From Alphaproteobacteria bacterium (lineage in GTDB: Bacteria; Pseudomonadota; Alphaproteobacteria; Caulobacterales; Maricaulaceae), in NCBI GenBank assembly GCA_016124675.1, contig WGNG01000012.1:62001-126000 (forward strand): 64,000 bases of DNA, given 5' to 3'. The notes beneath the pieces were generated by a model. It did no database searches. It worked only from the letters and a program-made list of their open reading frames with translations, and had not been told where the DNA came from. Numbering within the stretch: the first letter of the stretch is position 1; each line of letters starts with the position of its first letter. Positions 8,898-17,176 of the stretch are shown one piece after another. The position numbers and the translations under genes are program-made.

Positions 8898-9028
8898 GCT
8901 GGCGTTCCGCAGACGATCAGGTTGCCCGCGGCTGACGAGAGATCGCAAGCGCGCACGTCCGGCGCCCGCATGGCGCGGCCGAGCCCGCGTTGCCGTGATG
9001 CGTCTGCCAGCCCGTGCGCCGCCGTCAT
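8894..9028 (-). CDS. Candidate 44-residue small protein nested between two membrane-protein genes
   Basis: The ATG at 9028 overlaps the stop of the upstream membrane-protein gene (ATGA). The ORF runs 44 codons to a TGA at 8896-8894, which itself overlaps the TTG proposed as start of the CPBP gene (TTGA). The product begins MTAAHGLADASRQ and ends SSAAGNLIVCGTPA, with two cysteines and no membrane helix. Overlapping start/stop signals on both sides are what a translationally coupled small gene would show. It may equally be only a coupling leader for the CPBP gene. No family is recognised. Confidence 0.35.
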   Translation of the reverse strand: MTAAHGLADASRQRGLGRAMRAPDVRACDLSSAAGNLIVCGTPA

Positions 9029-10026
9029 TCAGGCCGCCCGCCCATCGCCGCGGCGGGGGCGCTTGAATCGGTAATCGCCTCACCCTTCGCCTCGCCATGA
9101 CGCTTTGCGACATAGGCGCCAACGCCATGCCACAACCCTTCGAAGGCGATCTGGAAGATGAATTGCGAGAGGATCACGACGACCAGAATGATCACGCCGG
9201 CAGGCGAGGCGAGCGTCTCGCCCAGCATGGCCAGCAAGGCGGCCGGGTCTACAGACTCGGGATCCGTCTGCAGCGCCCCCATCTGGCCCATAATGTCAGC
9301 CGCGCCGAACAGCAAAGCGATGGTCTGAACGGTGGAGACCACCACATAGCCGGCGATCCAGACGCCCACCAGGGTCAGATAGGACAGGAACATCATGCCC
9401 GCGACGCCTTTGGACGCCGCCACGGCTTCAAACAGGCGAAAGCGGCGCTGATGAACGCTCAAGGCGGGCGCGGCGGCAAAACGCAGGCACACGATGATCA
9501 GCAGCACCACCGCCACGAAGACGCCCAGCGTGCCGGCCAGAGCGATAAGGGCCGTGCCGCCAACATCCCCTGCCCCGGCGCCAACCCCGACGATCACCGC
9601 GACCAGCACGATGGTCAGGATGTAGGCCAGGATCCAGAACGCGCTGAACACAAGGTTCACGCCCAGCAGGCGCAGCTCGTCGCCGCCCAGCCGGAAAGGA
9701 ATGCCCGGGCTGACTTCATTGCGCGTCAACAGACGCAGCCAGGCGCCCTGGGCCATGAGGGTGATCAGTATGAACGCCAGGGATATCAGGATGATCCATC
9801 CCGTGACGCTGAGGACCATCGCCAGGAGCTCGGCCTCGATATCCACGCTTTGCGCCTGGGCCATCAGCTCGAAAACCGGCCAGTAGACAGCAATGATCGC
9901 GGCGACGGCCGCTCCAATCAGGACAAGCTGCCAGACTGCGATCCACAAGGCCCCCAACGGGCGCCGGCCCACGGCGCTGAAGAAATGAAACGTTGCGGCG
10001 ACGAAATCATAGCGCGGCTGGCTCAT
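9025..10026 (-). CDS. Multi-pass membrane protein of unknown function
   Basis: A 333-residue protein with about six long hydrophobic helices, for example LWIAVWQLVLIGAAVAAIIA, VLSVTGWIILISLAFILITL, FSAFWILAYILTIVLVAVIV and LAGTLGVFVAVVLLIIVCLR, plus a cytoplasmic-looking HQRRFRLFEAVAASKG loop. ATG 10026 is preceded by a strong GGGGGGA, which sets the start two codons inside the longest frame. It lies in a leftward run with another membrane protein (10.1-10.96 kb) and the CPBP gene; their shared Ala/Val/Leu-rich layout suggests a common envelope role, which is inference. The architecture resembles membrane-domain proteins that only scaffold, but I recognise no named family. Confidence 0.75.
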   Translation of the reverse strand: MSQPRYDFVAATFHFFSAVGRRPLGALWIAVWQLVLIGAAVAAIIAVYWPVFELMAQAQSVDIEAELLAMVLSVTGWIILISLAFILITLMAQGAWLRLLTRNEVSPGIPFRLGGDELRLLGVNLVFSAFWILAYILTIVLVAVIVGVGAGAGDVGGTALIALAGTLGVFVAVVLLIIVCLRFAAAPALSVHQRRFRLFEAVAASKGVAGMMFLSYLTLVGVWIAGYVVVSTVQTIALLFGAADIMGQMGALQTDPESVDPAALLAMLGETLASPAGVIILVVVILSQFIFQIAFEGLWHGVGAYVAKRHGEAKGEAITDSSAPAAAMGGRPE

Positions 10027-10108
10027 GCCCAATCCCCCCTGCTTTGCCCGGCCAATATGACGGCTCGGCCGGGAGGATACTGCCTCATCAGCCGCGCGTC
10101 ATGGAGTT

Positions 10109-10960
10109 TCACGCGTCCGGTCGCGGTTCTGGCCGATATTTGAGGTAAAGCGCGCCCAGAGCCACACAGGCAGGGGCGGCGGCCAGCGCGATCTTCAGGA
10201 AACCGTGCAGCGCGCCCAGCAGGGTGACCAGAATGGCTGACGCACCCATCCCATCGCCCCCCGCCCAAGGCGCGCCCGGCCAGACGCCGGTGAGGCTTGC
10301 CGCCAGGTAATTGAACCCGGTCAGGATCAGGAGGCCGGGCGCTGCGGCGGCGAGCAGGGTCAGGCTGATCTCAATCCAGTGTCCGGACGAGGCAGGCCAG
10401 ATCGACAGGACCCTGACGCGCCCGGACTCGAGCGTGGCGGGCAGGCTGATCGCCAGGCGCGAGACGAACCACAGCGAAAATCCGGCGAAGGCCGCCAGCA
10501 GAACCATGGCCACAACCCATTCGCCAGCGCCGAACAGCGCATAGATGTCAACGAGGCCTTCGGGCGGCTGGGCGTTGACATCGACATTGATCACCGCGAG
10601 CGCGGTGAACATGAACATGACAGCCAGCCCGGCCGTACCCAGAACGGTGAACAACAGGACCCAGATGAGCGCCATCACGCCGAGCAGGCGGCGCTCGTCA
10701 TCGCCCGCCGCCAGGCGCGCAGCCTGCCCGAGGCCAATGCGCACGAAGGCGGCCAGCGCGGGGGTGATCGCGACGAAGCCGATCAGCATGGCCAGAAGCC
10801 AGTGCGACAGCGGCCCCTCGCCTGTCGCGAGGCGAAAGGCGGTGAGGGATTCAAGAGCGTAGGCCAGCGCATAGATCAGCGCCGCCACGAGGGCGATGCG
10901 GCCGTGGCGCGCCGCCCGTGTGAGGCCGGTATGAACGGCGGACATGTCGATCAGCTTCAT
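10109..10960 (-). CDS. Multi-pass membrane protein of unknown function
   Basis: A 283-residue protein with six probable transmembrane helices: IALVAALIYALAYALESLTA, LLAMLIGFVAITPALAAFVR, LGVMALIWVLLFTVLGTAGL, WVVAMVLLAAFAGFSLWFVS, LTLLAAAAPGLLILTGFNYL and a C-terminal IALAAAPACVALGALYL. The start was placed at ATG 10960 (MKLIDMSAVH), twelve codons inside the longest frame, because upstream residues are unlike a membrane protein start. Overall layout resembles its downstream neighbour at 9.0-10.0 kb (both have a LRLLGV or RRLLGVMALIW-type segment after a charged loop), so they may be distant paralogues. No function can be assigned. Confidence 0.72.
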   Translation of the reverse strand: MKLIDMSAVHTGLTRAARHGRIALVAALIYALAYALESLTAFRLATGEGPLSHWLLAMLIGFVAITPALAAFVRIGLGQAARLAAGDDERRLLGVMALIWVLLFTVLGTAGLAVMFMFTALAVINVDVNAQPPEGLVDIYALFGAGEWVVAMVLLAAFAGFSLWFVSRLAISLPATLESGRVRVLSIWPASSGHWIEISLTLLAAAAPGLLILTGFNYLAASLTGVWPGAPWAGGDGMGASAILVTLLGALHGFLKIALAAAPACVALGALYLKYRPEPRPDA

Positions 10961-11138
10961 GGCGCCGGAGTTAGACCGAAACCCCGTCTGCGCCAAGCGG
11001 GTGCGCGCTCAGGGCGCAGGCGCGCTGTCGAGGCAGAGCTCGAAGGGAGGGCGGGCTTGAAACCTGCGCCGGGTCAACTCAGGACGGGCTCAGGACGGGG
11101 CTTTCTACAGCCCCTCCGGGCGCGTATATCTCGCCGCC

Positions 11139-12539
11139 ATGACACACCCGATACACATCATTGGCGGCGGCATGGCAGGCTGCGAGGCGGCCTGGCAGGC
11201 GGCTGAGGCCGGCGCGCGCGTCGTGCTGCACGAGATGCGCCCGGTGCGCGGAACCGAAGCCCACCAGACCGACGGGCTGGCGGAGCTTGTGTGCTCCAAC
11301 TCCTTCCGGTCCGATGATCACGAAACCAATGCGGTGGGCCTCCTCCACGAGGAGATGCGCCGGGCGGGCTCGCTGATCATGGCCAAGGCGGCGATCGCGC
11401 GCGTGCCCGCCGGCGGCGCGCTGGCGGTGGACCGCGAGGTGTTCAGCCAGGCGGTGACACAGGCGATCGGGGCGCATCCGAACATCGGGATCGTGCGCGA
11501 GGAGATCGCCGGGCTGCCGCCCGAGGACTGGGACAGCGTGATCATCGCCACCGGCCCCCTCACCTCACCGGCGCTGGCCGACGCGGTGCACGGGCTGACG
11601 GGCGAAGGCGAGCTCGCCTTCTTCGACGCGATTGCGCCGATCATTCACGCCGACAGCATTGATATGGGCGCCGCCTGGAAACAGTCGCGCTATGACAAGG
11701 GCGAGACCGAGGACGACAAGGCCGCCTATATCAACTGTCCCATGGACCGGGACCAGTATGAGGCCTTCATCGACGCGCTGATCGCGGCGCCCAAGACCGA
11801 GTTCAAGGACTGGGAGAAGGACACGCCCTATTTCGACGGCTGCCTGCCGGTGGAGGTGATGGCCGAGCGCGGGCGCGAGACGCTGCGTCATGGCCCGATG
11901 AAGCCGCGCGGCCTGACCAATGCTCACAACCCGGATGAAAAACCCTACGCCGTGGTGCAGCTGCGCCAGGACAATGCTCTGGGCACGCTGTTCAACATGG
12001 TCGGCTTCCAGACCAAGATGAAATACGGCGCGCAAGCCGATGTATTCCGTATGATTCCGGGGTTGGAGAATGCCAGCTTCGCGCGCCTGGGCGGCATTCA
12101 CCGCAACACCTTCCTCAACTCGCCGCGCCTGCTGGACGGCGTGATGCGCCTGAAGGCGCGCCCCAGCTTGCGCTTCGCCGGCCAGATCACGGGCGTGGAG
12201 GGCTATGTGGAAAGCGCGGCCATGGGCCTCTTGGCCGGGCGCTTCGCCGCCGCTGAACGCCTGGGCCAGCCGATGACGCCGCCGCCGCCCACCACGGCGC
12301 TGGGCGCGCTGCTGACCCACATCACCACCGGCCACGTCCCGGGCAAGAAGGGCGCGTTCCAGCCCATGAATGTGAATTTCGGCCTGTTCCCGGACATGGA
12401 CGGCCCCAGCCGCGGCCCCCAGGGCGAACGCCTGCGCGGCGCGGCCAAGGCCCAGGCGAAAAAGCGCCTGATGAGCGCACGGGCGCTGGCCGATCATGAG
12501 GCGTGGCTGACGGGCGGGGTCGCCGAGGCGGCTGAGTGA
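11139..12539 (+). CDS. trmFO: FADH2-dependent tRNA (uracil-54-C5)-methyltransferase TrmFO
   Basis: TrmFO makes ribothymidine at tRNA position 54 using methylene-tetrahydrofolate as carbon donor and FAD as cofactor, unlike the SAM-dependent TrmA. The 466-residue protein opens with the FAD dinucleotide motif [20 protein letters not shown], then the family hallmarks [15 protein letters not shown] and [11 protein letters not shown]. Later come [44 protein letters not shown] and the C-terminal [20 protein letters not shown] and [13 protein letters not shown]. Length is typical. It stands alone on the plus strand, convergent with a CoA-transferase gene. Presence of TrmFO rather than TrmA fits an alphaproteobacterium. 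Confidence 0.97.
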   Translation: MTHPIHIIGGGMAGCEAAWQAAEAGARVVLHEMRPVRGTEAHQTDGLAELVCSNSFRSDDHETNAVGLLHEEMRRAGSLIMAKAAIARVPAGGALAVDREVFSQAVTQAIGAHPNIGIVREEIAGLPPEDWDSVIIATGPLTSPALADAVHGLTGEGELAFFDAIAPIIHADSIDMGAAWKQSRYDKGETEDDKAAYINCPMDRDQYEAFIDALIAAPKTEFKDWEKDTPYFDGCLPVEVMAERGRETLRHGPMKPRGLTNAHNPDEKPYAVVQLRQDNALGTLFNMVGFQTKMKYGAQADVFRMIPGLENASFARLGGIHRNTFLNSPRLLDGVMRLKARPSLRFAGQITGVEGYVESAAMGLLAGRFAAAERLGQPMTPPPPTTALGALLTHITTGHVPGKKGAFQPMNVNFGLFPDMDGPSRGPQGERLRGAAKAQAKKRLMSARALADHEAWLTGGVAEAAE

Positions 12540-12544
12540 GGAGC

Positions 12545-12564
12545 GGGCTCAAGGGGTTGAGCCC
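12545..12564. other. Perfect hairpin between convergent genes, without a U tract
   Basis: GGGCTCAA and TTGAGCCC form an 8-bp inverted repeat around a GGGG loop six bases after the trmFO stop and 15 bases before the end of the CoA-transferase B gene. No T run follows on either strand, so it is not a classical intrinsic terminator; it may protect 3' ends or slow polymerase. Confidence 0.4.
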
Positions 12565-12579
12565 CTAAGCCCTGACCCC

Positions 12580-13227
12580 CTACCCCGCCACGCCTTCCTT
12601 CACCCGGAATTTCGCTTCGGTCTGGGCCTCGATCAGGTCCAGCGTGACGCCGGGCGCCATTTCGATGAGCTCCAGCCCGCCCTCCACCACGTCGAATACG
12701 CCCAGCGTTGTGATGATGCGGTCCACGCACGCCTTGCCGGTGAGCGGCAGCGAGCATTCCTTCAGGAGCTTGGGCTCGCCTGCCTTGTTGGCGTGATCCA
12801 TGATCACCACGACGCGCTGCACGCCGGCCACCAGGTCCATGGCGCCGCCCATGCCCTTGACCATCTTGCCAGGGATCATCCAGTTGGCGATGTCGCCTTT
12901 TTCCGAGACCTCCATGGCGCCGAGGATGGACAGATCGATATGGCCGCCGCGGATCATGGCGAAGCTTTCGGCCGAGCTGAAATAGCTGGTGTGGGGCAGT
13001 TCGGTGATGGTCTGCTTGCCGGCATTGATGAGGTCCGGGTCCACCTCGTTCTCGCGCGGGAACGGGCCCATGCCCAGCATGCCGTTTTCCGACTGCAGGG
13101 TCACATCCATCCCCTCGGGAATGTGATTGGCCACCAGGGTGGGGATGCCGATGCCCAGATTGACGTAGAAGCCGTCCTGCAGCTCCCTGGCGGCGCGTTC
13201 GGCGAGCTCGTCGCGGGTCCAGGCCAT
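12580..13227 (-). CDS. scoB: 3-oxoacid CoA-transferase subunit B
   Basis: The beta chain of succinyl-CoA:3-ketoacid (acetoacetate) CoA-transferase, which transfers CoA between succinyl-CoA and acetoacetate. The catalytic glutamate lies in the family motif [14 protein letters not shown] (about residue 50). Other landmarks are [41 protein letters not shown] and [19 protein letters not shown]. The 215-residue length is normal. ATG 13227 was chosen because GAGGAG lies six bases upstream; a second ATG two codons earlier is too close to it. The partner A subunit is at 13900-14595, but an unrelated secreted-protein gene separates them. Confidence 0.93.
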   Translation of the reverse strand: MAWTRDELAERAARELQDGFYVNLGIGIPTLVANHIPEGMDVTLQSENGMLGMGPFPRENEVDPDLINAGKQTITELPHTSYFSSAESFAMIRGGHIDLSILGAMEVSEKGDIANWMIPGKMVKGMGGAMDLVAGVQRVVVIMDHANKAGEPKLLKECSLPLTGKACVDRIITTLGVFDVVEGGLELIEMAPGVTLDLIEAQTEAKFRVKEGVAG

Positions 13228-13295
13228 GATCATCTCCTCGGGCAGGCTGGCGGCGAGAGGGCCGCTCGGGTGAAACAGTTTACGTTGGCCTTGCG

Positions 13296-13784
13296 CTAGC
13301 GCGACGCCCCGCGCAGCAGCTCGGCCGCCTCGCGGTTATCCTGCGGCAGCTCGCGCCCTTGCGCGCGCGCCCGGTCGAGCTGGATGCGCAGCGCCAGATC
13401 GCGCGCCGCCTGCTCGTTCGGGACGATATAAAGGCTTTCGGTGCGGCACTGCCGCGTGCCCGAGCGCACCGTGCGCGGGGCGCACAGCGCCGCGCTGGCG
13501 GGCAGGACGCGGCGGCCCACATCCAGCATGCGGCAGGGCTCTTCGAACTGGATCAGCACGCTGCGCGCCTGACCGCTCACCTCCACCCAGTGGAAGCGCT
13601 GGTCATAAACATCGTCGGTCAGCCAGGCCTCGCGCCGAAAATCGTTCGGCGGCGCCAGACAGCGCTCGGCGACCTGGACGGACGCAGGATCAATTTCGAG
13701 GTAATCAATATCAGACGCGCCGGCGGGCGCGGACATCATGGCGGTGGCGGCGGCGAGAGCGGCCAGACAGGTCAAGGATCGCAT
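13296..13784 (-). CDS. Secreted or periplasmic protein of unknown function
   Basis: A 162-residue protein starting with a signal peptide ([19 protein letters not shown] followed by PAGASD, cleavage probably near residue 22-24). The mature part has four cysteines (ERCLAPP, EPCRMLD, ALCAPR, RQCRTES) that could form two disulfides in the periplasm, and ends in a charged helix ([20 protein letters not shown]). ATG 13784 was chosen because the signal peptide begins there; the frame is open for 14 codons upstream. It interrupts the usual scoA-scoB pair. No family is recognised. Confidence 0.7.
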   Translation of the reverse strand: MRSLTCLAALAAATAMMSAPAGASDIDYLEIDPASVQVAERCLAPPNDFRREAWLTDDVYDQRFHWVEVSGQARSVLIQFEEPCRMLDVGRRVLPASAALCAPRTVRSGTRQCRTESLYIVPNEQAARDLALRIQLDRARAQGRELPQDNREAAELLRGASR

Positions 13785-13899
13785 GGGCGCATCACTCCAC
13801 ATCAGCATTGTCAGCCCCGTCCCCATGATAGCGCAAAAGCCTGCGAAACGCTGCCCTTGAATTGTGACAATTGCGCCTGAGCTGGTGTCAGGCGCGCCT

Positions 13900-14595
13900 T
13901 CAGCTGCGCACCGTGCGCTGCTCGATCCGCTTCTCGTGCTGACCCTTGATCAGGCGCTGCACGAAAATGCCCGGCGTGTGGATGGCGTCGGAATCCAGCG
14001 CGCCGACCTCGACGATCTCCTCCACCTCGGCGACCGTGACCTTGCCGGCGGTCGCCATCATCGGATTGAAGTTCCGCGCGGTCTTGCGATAGACGAGATT
14101 GCCGGCCTTGTCGGCCTTCCAGGCCTTGACCAGCGACACGTCCGCCACCAGTCCGGTCTCCATGATATAGGTCTCGCCGTTGAAATCCTTATGCTCCTTG
14201 CCCTCGGCGACCAGCGTGCCAACGCCCGTTTTGGTGTAGAAGCCGGGGATGCCGGCGCCGCCGGCGCGGATGCGTTCGGCAAGCGTGCCCTGCGGGTTGA
14301 ATTCCAGCTCCAGCTCGCCGGACAGGTATTGTTTTTCGAAGGTCTTGTTCTCGCCCACATAGGACGAAATCATCTTCCTGATCTGGCGGGTATGCAGCAA
14401 GAGGCCGAGCCCGAAATCATCCACGCCGGCATTGTTGGAGATGACGGTGAGGCCGGTGACGCCGCTATCGCGCAGGGCGATGATCAGGTTTTCCGGAATG
14501 CCGCACAGGCCGAACCCGCCCGCCATCAGGGTCATGCCGTCAAACAGCAGGCCGTCCAGGGCAGACGCTGCATCGGGATAGATCTTGTCAGCCAC
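13900..14595 (-). CDS. scoA: 3-oxoacid CoA-transferase subunit A
   Basis: The alpha chain of the 3-oxoacid CoA-transferase. The N-terminal segment [20 protein letters not shown] runs into the CoA-binding [13 protein letters not shown] loop, then [14 protein letters not shown], the long [20 protein letters not shown] and [20 protein letters not shown] segments, and [20 protein letters not shown] near the end. The start is GTG 14595, with AGGAG nine bases upstream; the longest frame (14625) adds ten residues lacking family similarity. The 231-residue length is typical. It should assemble with ScoB (12580-13227) into the heterodimer used in ketone-body or polyhydroxybutyrate catabolism. Confidence 0.93.
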   Translation of the reverse strand: MADKIYPDAASALDGLLFDGMTLMAGGFGLCGIPENLIIALRDSGVTGLTVISNNAGVDDFGLGLLLHTRQIRKMISSYVGENKTFEKQYLSGELELEFNPQGTLAERIRAGGAGIPGFYTKTGVGTLVAEGKEHKDFNGETYIMETGLVADVSLVKAWKADKAGNLVYRKTARNFNPMMATAGKVTVAEVEEIVEVGALDSDAIHTPGIFVQRLIKGQHEKRIEQRTVRS

Positions 14596-14682
14596 CGCGC
14601 CGTCTCCTTCACGCCTCAATTTCAACGCCCGTTTAATTGCGAGCCCCGCTTATAGCGATCCGGCTGCCAAACGCCAACAGGC

Positions 14683-15825
14683 TTAGCCCAGCGCGCCGCC
14701 CGCTTTCAATGCGTCGATGTCAGCCTGCGTAAAGCCCCAGTCGAGGAGCACAGGCTCTGTGTCTTCGCCGGGCTTGGGCGCAGCGCCCTGAATGGCGCCG
14801 GGGGTGCGCGAGAAGCGCGGCGCGGGAGCGGCCTGCGGGACGCCCTCCACCTCTTCAAACACGCCGCGGGCGCGCATATGGGGATGCCGGGGCGCTTCGT
14901 TGAGGTCCAGCACCGGCGCAAAGCAGGCGTCAGTCCCCTCCAGCAGCGCCGTCCAGTGATCGCGTGGCTGGCTGGCGAAGGTATCGGTCAGCAGCTGGCG
15001 CAGGGCGGGCCAGCGCGCAGCGTCAAACTGGTTGGCGACAGCGGGGTGGCCGTTCAGGCCCAGCCTGCCGGTCAGCAGGGCGTAGAACTCCGGCTCCAGC
15101 GGCGCGACGGAGACGAATTTGCCATCGGCGCAGCGATAGGTGTCGTAGAACGGCGCCCCGCCATCGAGCAGGTTCTCCCCGCGCGGCGCATTCCACAAAC
15201 CCATGGCGGACAGCTGGTGAATGGCGGCCATGAGGTGAGCCGCGCCGTCCACGATCGCGGCATCCACCACCTGGCCCTCACCCGTGGCGCGGGCGTGATG
15301 CAGCGCCGCCAGGACACCGACGGCCAGATACATCGAGCCGCCGCCGAAATCGCCCACCACATTGACCGGCGGCACGGGGCGCTCTTTGGGTCCGATGGCG
15401 TCCAGCGCGCCGGTGAGCGCGATGTAATTGAGGTCGTGGCCGGCCGCGTGGGCGAGCGGTCCGTGCTGGCCCCAGCCGGTCATGCGGCCATAAACAAGCT
15501 TCGGATTGGCCTTCAGACACACATCCGGCCCCAGCCCCAGCCGCTCCATGACGCCGGGGCGATAGCCTTCCAAAAGGATGTCAGCGGACGCCAGGAGTTT
15601 CAGGCAAGCGGCTACGGCGTCAGGCTTTTTCAGATTGAGCGCGACACTCCTGCGGCCGCGCGCCAGCACCTCGGCCGGGCCGCCGCCGCCGGCGCCGGGA
15701 CGGTCGATGCGCACCACGCCGGCGCCCAGATCCGAGAGCAGCATGGCGCAGAACGGCGCCGGACCGAGGCCCACAAACTCAACGACTTTAACGCCGCGCA
15801 AAGGGCCTTGTGCTTTGGTCCGCAT
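14683..15825 (-). CDS. CaiB/BaiF CoA-transferase family protein, alpha-methylacyl-CoA racemase-like
   Basis: A 380-residue family III CoA-transferase fold. The start [20 protein letters not shown] and [16 protein letters not shown] are followed by [26 protein letters not shown] and [20 protein letters not shown]. The His in GQHGPLA and the Asp region [17 protein letters not shown] match alpha-methylacyl-CoA racemase rather than formyl-CoA transferase, which would place the protein in branched-chain fatty-acid or sterol side-chain beta-oxidation. I chose ATG 15825; ATG 15831 is equally possible, and the open frame continues to 15924 without family similarity. Its neighbour is the CoA-transferase pair, so a CoA-thioester catabolic context is likely. 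Confidence 0.85.
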   Translation of the reverse strand: MRTKAQGPLRGVKVVEFVGLGPAPFCAMLLSDLGAGVVRIDRPGAGGGGPAEVLARGRRSVALNLKKPDAVAACLKLLASADILLEGYRPGVMERLGLGPDVCLKANPKLVYGRMTGWGQHGPLAHAAGHDLNYIALTGALDAIGPKERPVPPVNVVGDFGGGSMYLAVGVLAALHHARATGEGQVVDAAIVDGAAHLMAAIHQLSAMGLWNAPRGENLLDGGAPFYDTYRCADGKFVSVAPLEPEFYALLTGRLGLNGHPAVANQFDAARWPALRQLLTDTFASQPRDHWTALLEGTDACFAPVLDLNEAPRHPHMRARGVFEEVEGVPQAAPAPRFSRTPGAIQGAAPKPGEDTEPVLLDWGFTQADIDALKAGGALG

Positions 15826-15922
15826 GGGCATTCTTTCGTCCGGGTCCGGGATATCAGGAAAACGGGTTGTGGCGCCGAAGCTAGACAGACACAATACGCT
15901 CGGATCAATCCGGGGGGGGAGC

Positions 15923-17176
15923 ATGGGCCGGGCCTATTCGATCCTGGTCATTGCTGATGGCGATGCTGCGATCGATGCGGCTGCCGGACTGCGCGCGCTC
16001 GGCTTCGACGTGACCATGGCCGGATCCCGGAGCGCGGCGCAAGCGCGCGCGTTTGAAGCGGTCGTGTCCTTCAGCCCGGTGCGGGCGGGGACGGCGGCAG
16101 ACCGGCTTCATCTGGCGGTCGGCGATCATGCCGCCGCCGGCGCCGGGGCCCGGCTTCAGGCCGGGGCGCATCCCATCCAGATCGCGGCGCGGCTGCGCGC
16201 CCTCATCCGCCTCAGCGTGCTGGAAGAGACGGCCCGGATGCGGGCCGAGGACGCACGGGCGGCCGGTGCAGCGCCCGCCATCGCGTCCGCCGCGTCCGGC
16301 CAGGGCGGCGTGCTTTTCGTCGGGGCGCCCTGCCCGGGCTTCCTGCGTCTCGAACACGCCCTGCGCGGCGCCCATGTGGAGACGGTGGCGGCGTTCTCCA
16401 CCTTCACCGCCTTTGATTACCTGCACGAGCGGCCCTTCGACGCGGTGGTGCTGAACACCGAGCCGAACCCGGATCTGGCGCACACCGTGTGCTCGGCCAT
16501 GCGGCGCAATACGCGGCTATACCACACGCCCGCCGTGCTGCTGACGCGCACGGACGCCTATAATGGCGCAGACGAGGCGTTCGCGCGCGGCGCGTCGGAT
16601 GTGGTGTCGGCGCGCGCTGATGATCAGGAGATGCGCACGCGCATCAATGCCCTTGCCGCAGAGCGCCGGCGCCGGCGCCGGGCCAAGGCGCTGCTGGACG
16701 CCTGCCGCGCGCCCGCCTTCCTGGACCCCCACAGCGATCTGTTCACGCCGGGCTTTGGGGAGCGTCATCTGACATCCCTGCTCGCCCACGCCCAGATGCG
16801 CGGCCAGTCCCTGTCGCTGGTGACGCTGACCGCGCAGGCGCCAGCCGATTGCGGGCCCGCCCAGACGGCGGCGGCGCTCAATCAGTTTGCAGCCATGCTG
16901 CGCCATTGCGTGCGCGCCGAGGACATGGCTGTGCGGCACGACGCACGCCGTTTCTGGCTCGCCTTGCCCAATACCCGCGCGCTTGACGCCCAGCTGGTGG
17001 CGTCGCGGGTGGCGGCGATCGCCGAGTGCACCGCCTATGAAGGGCGCGATCCCCAGCGTCCGTTCCGGCTGGAGGTGCGCAGCCGAGTGAGCGAGCCGGC
17101 GCCCGGCGCTGACGCCAGCACCGCCCTGGCGCTGGCCTTTGGACCCGCTCCGGCGGCGCGTGCTGCGACCGGCTAG
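15923..17176 (+). CDS. PopA-like protein: two degenerate receiver domains and a catalytically dead GGDEF domain
   Basis: A 417-residue protein laid out like PleD/PopA. Receiver-like domain 1 spans about 1-115 ([19 protein letters not shown]) and receiver-like domain 2 about 130-250 ([20 protein letters not shown]). The phosphoacceptor position of the second reads [11 protein letters not shown] with Asn, and the first has no obvious Asp. The diguanylate-cyclase-like domain (255-417) has DARRF (340-344) where GGEEF belongs, so it should not make c-di-GMP. The RxxD inhibitory site is kept as RAED (331-334), five residues before it as in PleD. Together this suggests a c-di-GMP-binding effector, like Caulobacter PopA, which recruits CtrA to the ClpXP protease. 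ATG 15923 follows GGGGGGA. The stop overlaps that of mfd. Confidence 0.75.
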   Translation: MGRAYSILVIADGDAAIDAAAGLRALGFDVTMAGSRSAAQARAFEAVVSFSPVRAGTAADRLHLAVGDHAAAGAGARLQAGAHPIQIAARLRALIRLSVLEETARMRAEDARAAGAAPAIASAASGQGGVLFVGAPCPGFLRLEHALRGAHVETVAAFSTFTAFDYLHERPFDAVVLNTEPNPDLAHTVCSAMRRNTRLYHTPAVLLTRTDAYNGADEAFARGASDVVSARADDQEMRTRINALAAERRRRRRAKALLDACRAPAFLDPHSDLFTPGFGERHLTSLLAHAQMRGQSLSLVTLTAQAPADCGPAQTAAALNQFAAMLRHCVRAEDMAVRHDARRFWLALPNTRALDAQLVASRVAAIAECTAYEGRDPQRPFRLEVRSRVSEPAPGADASTALALAFGPAPAARAATG

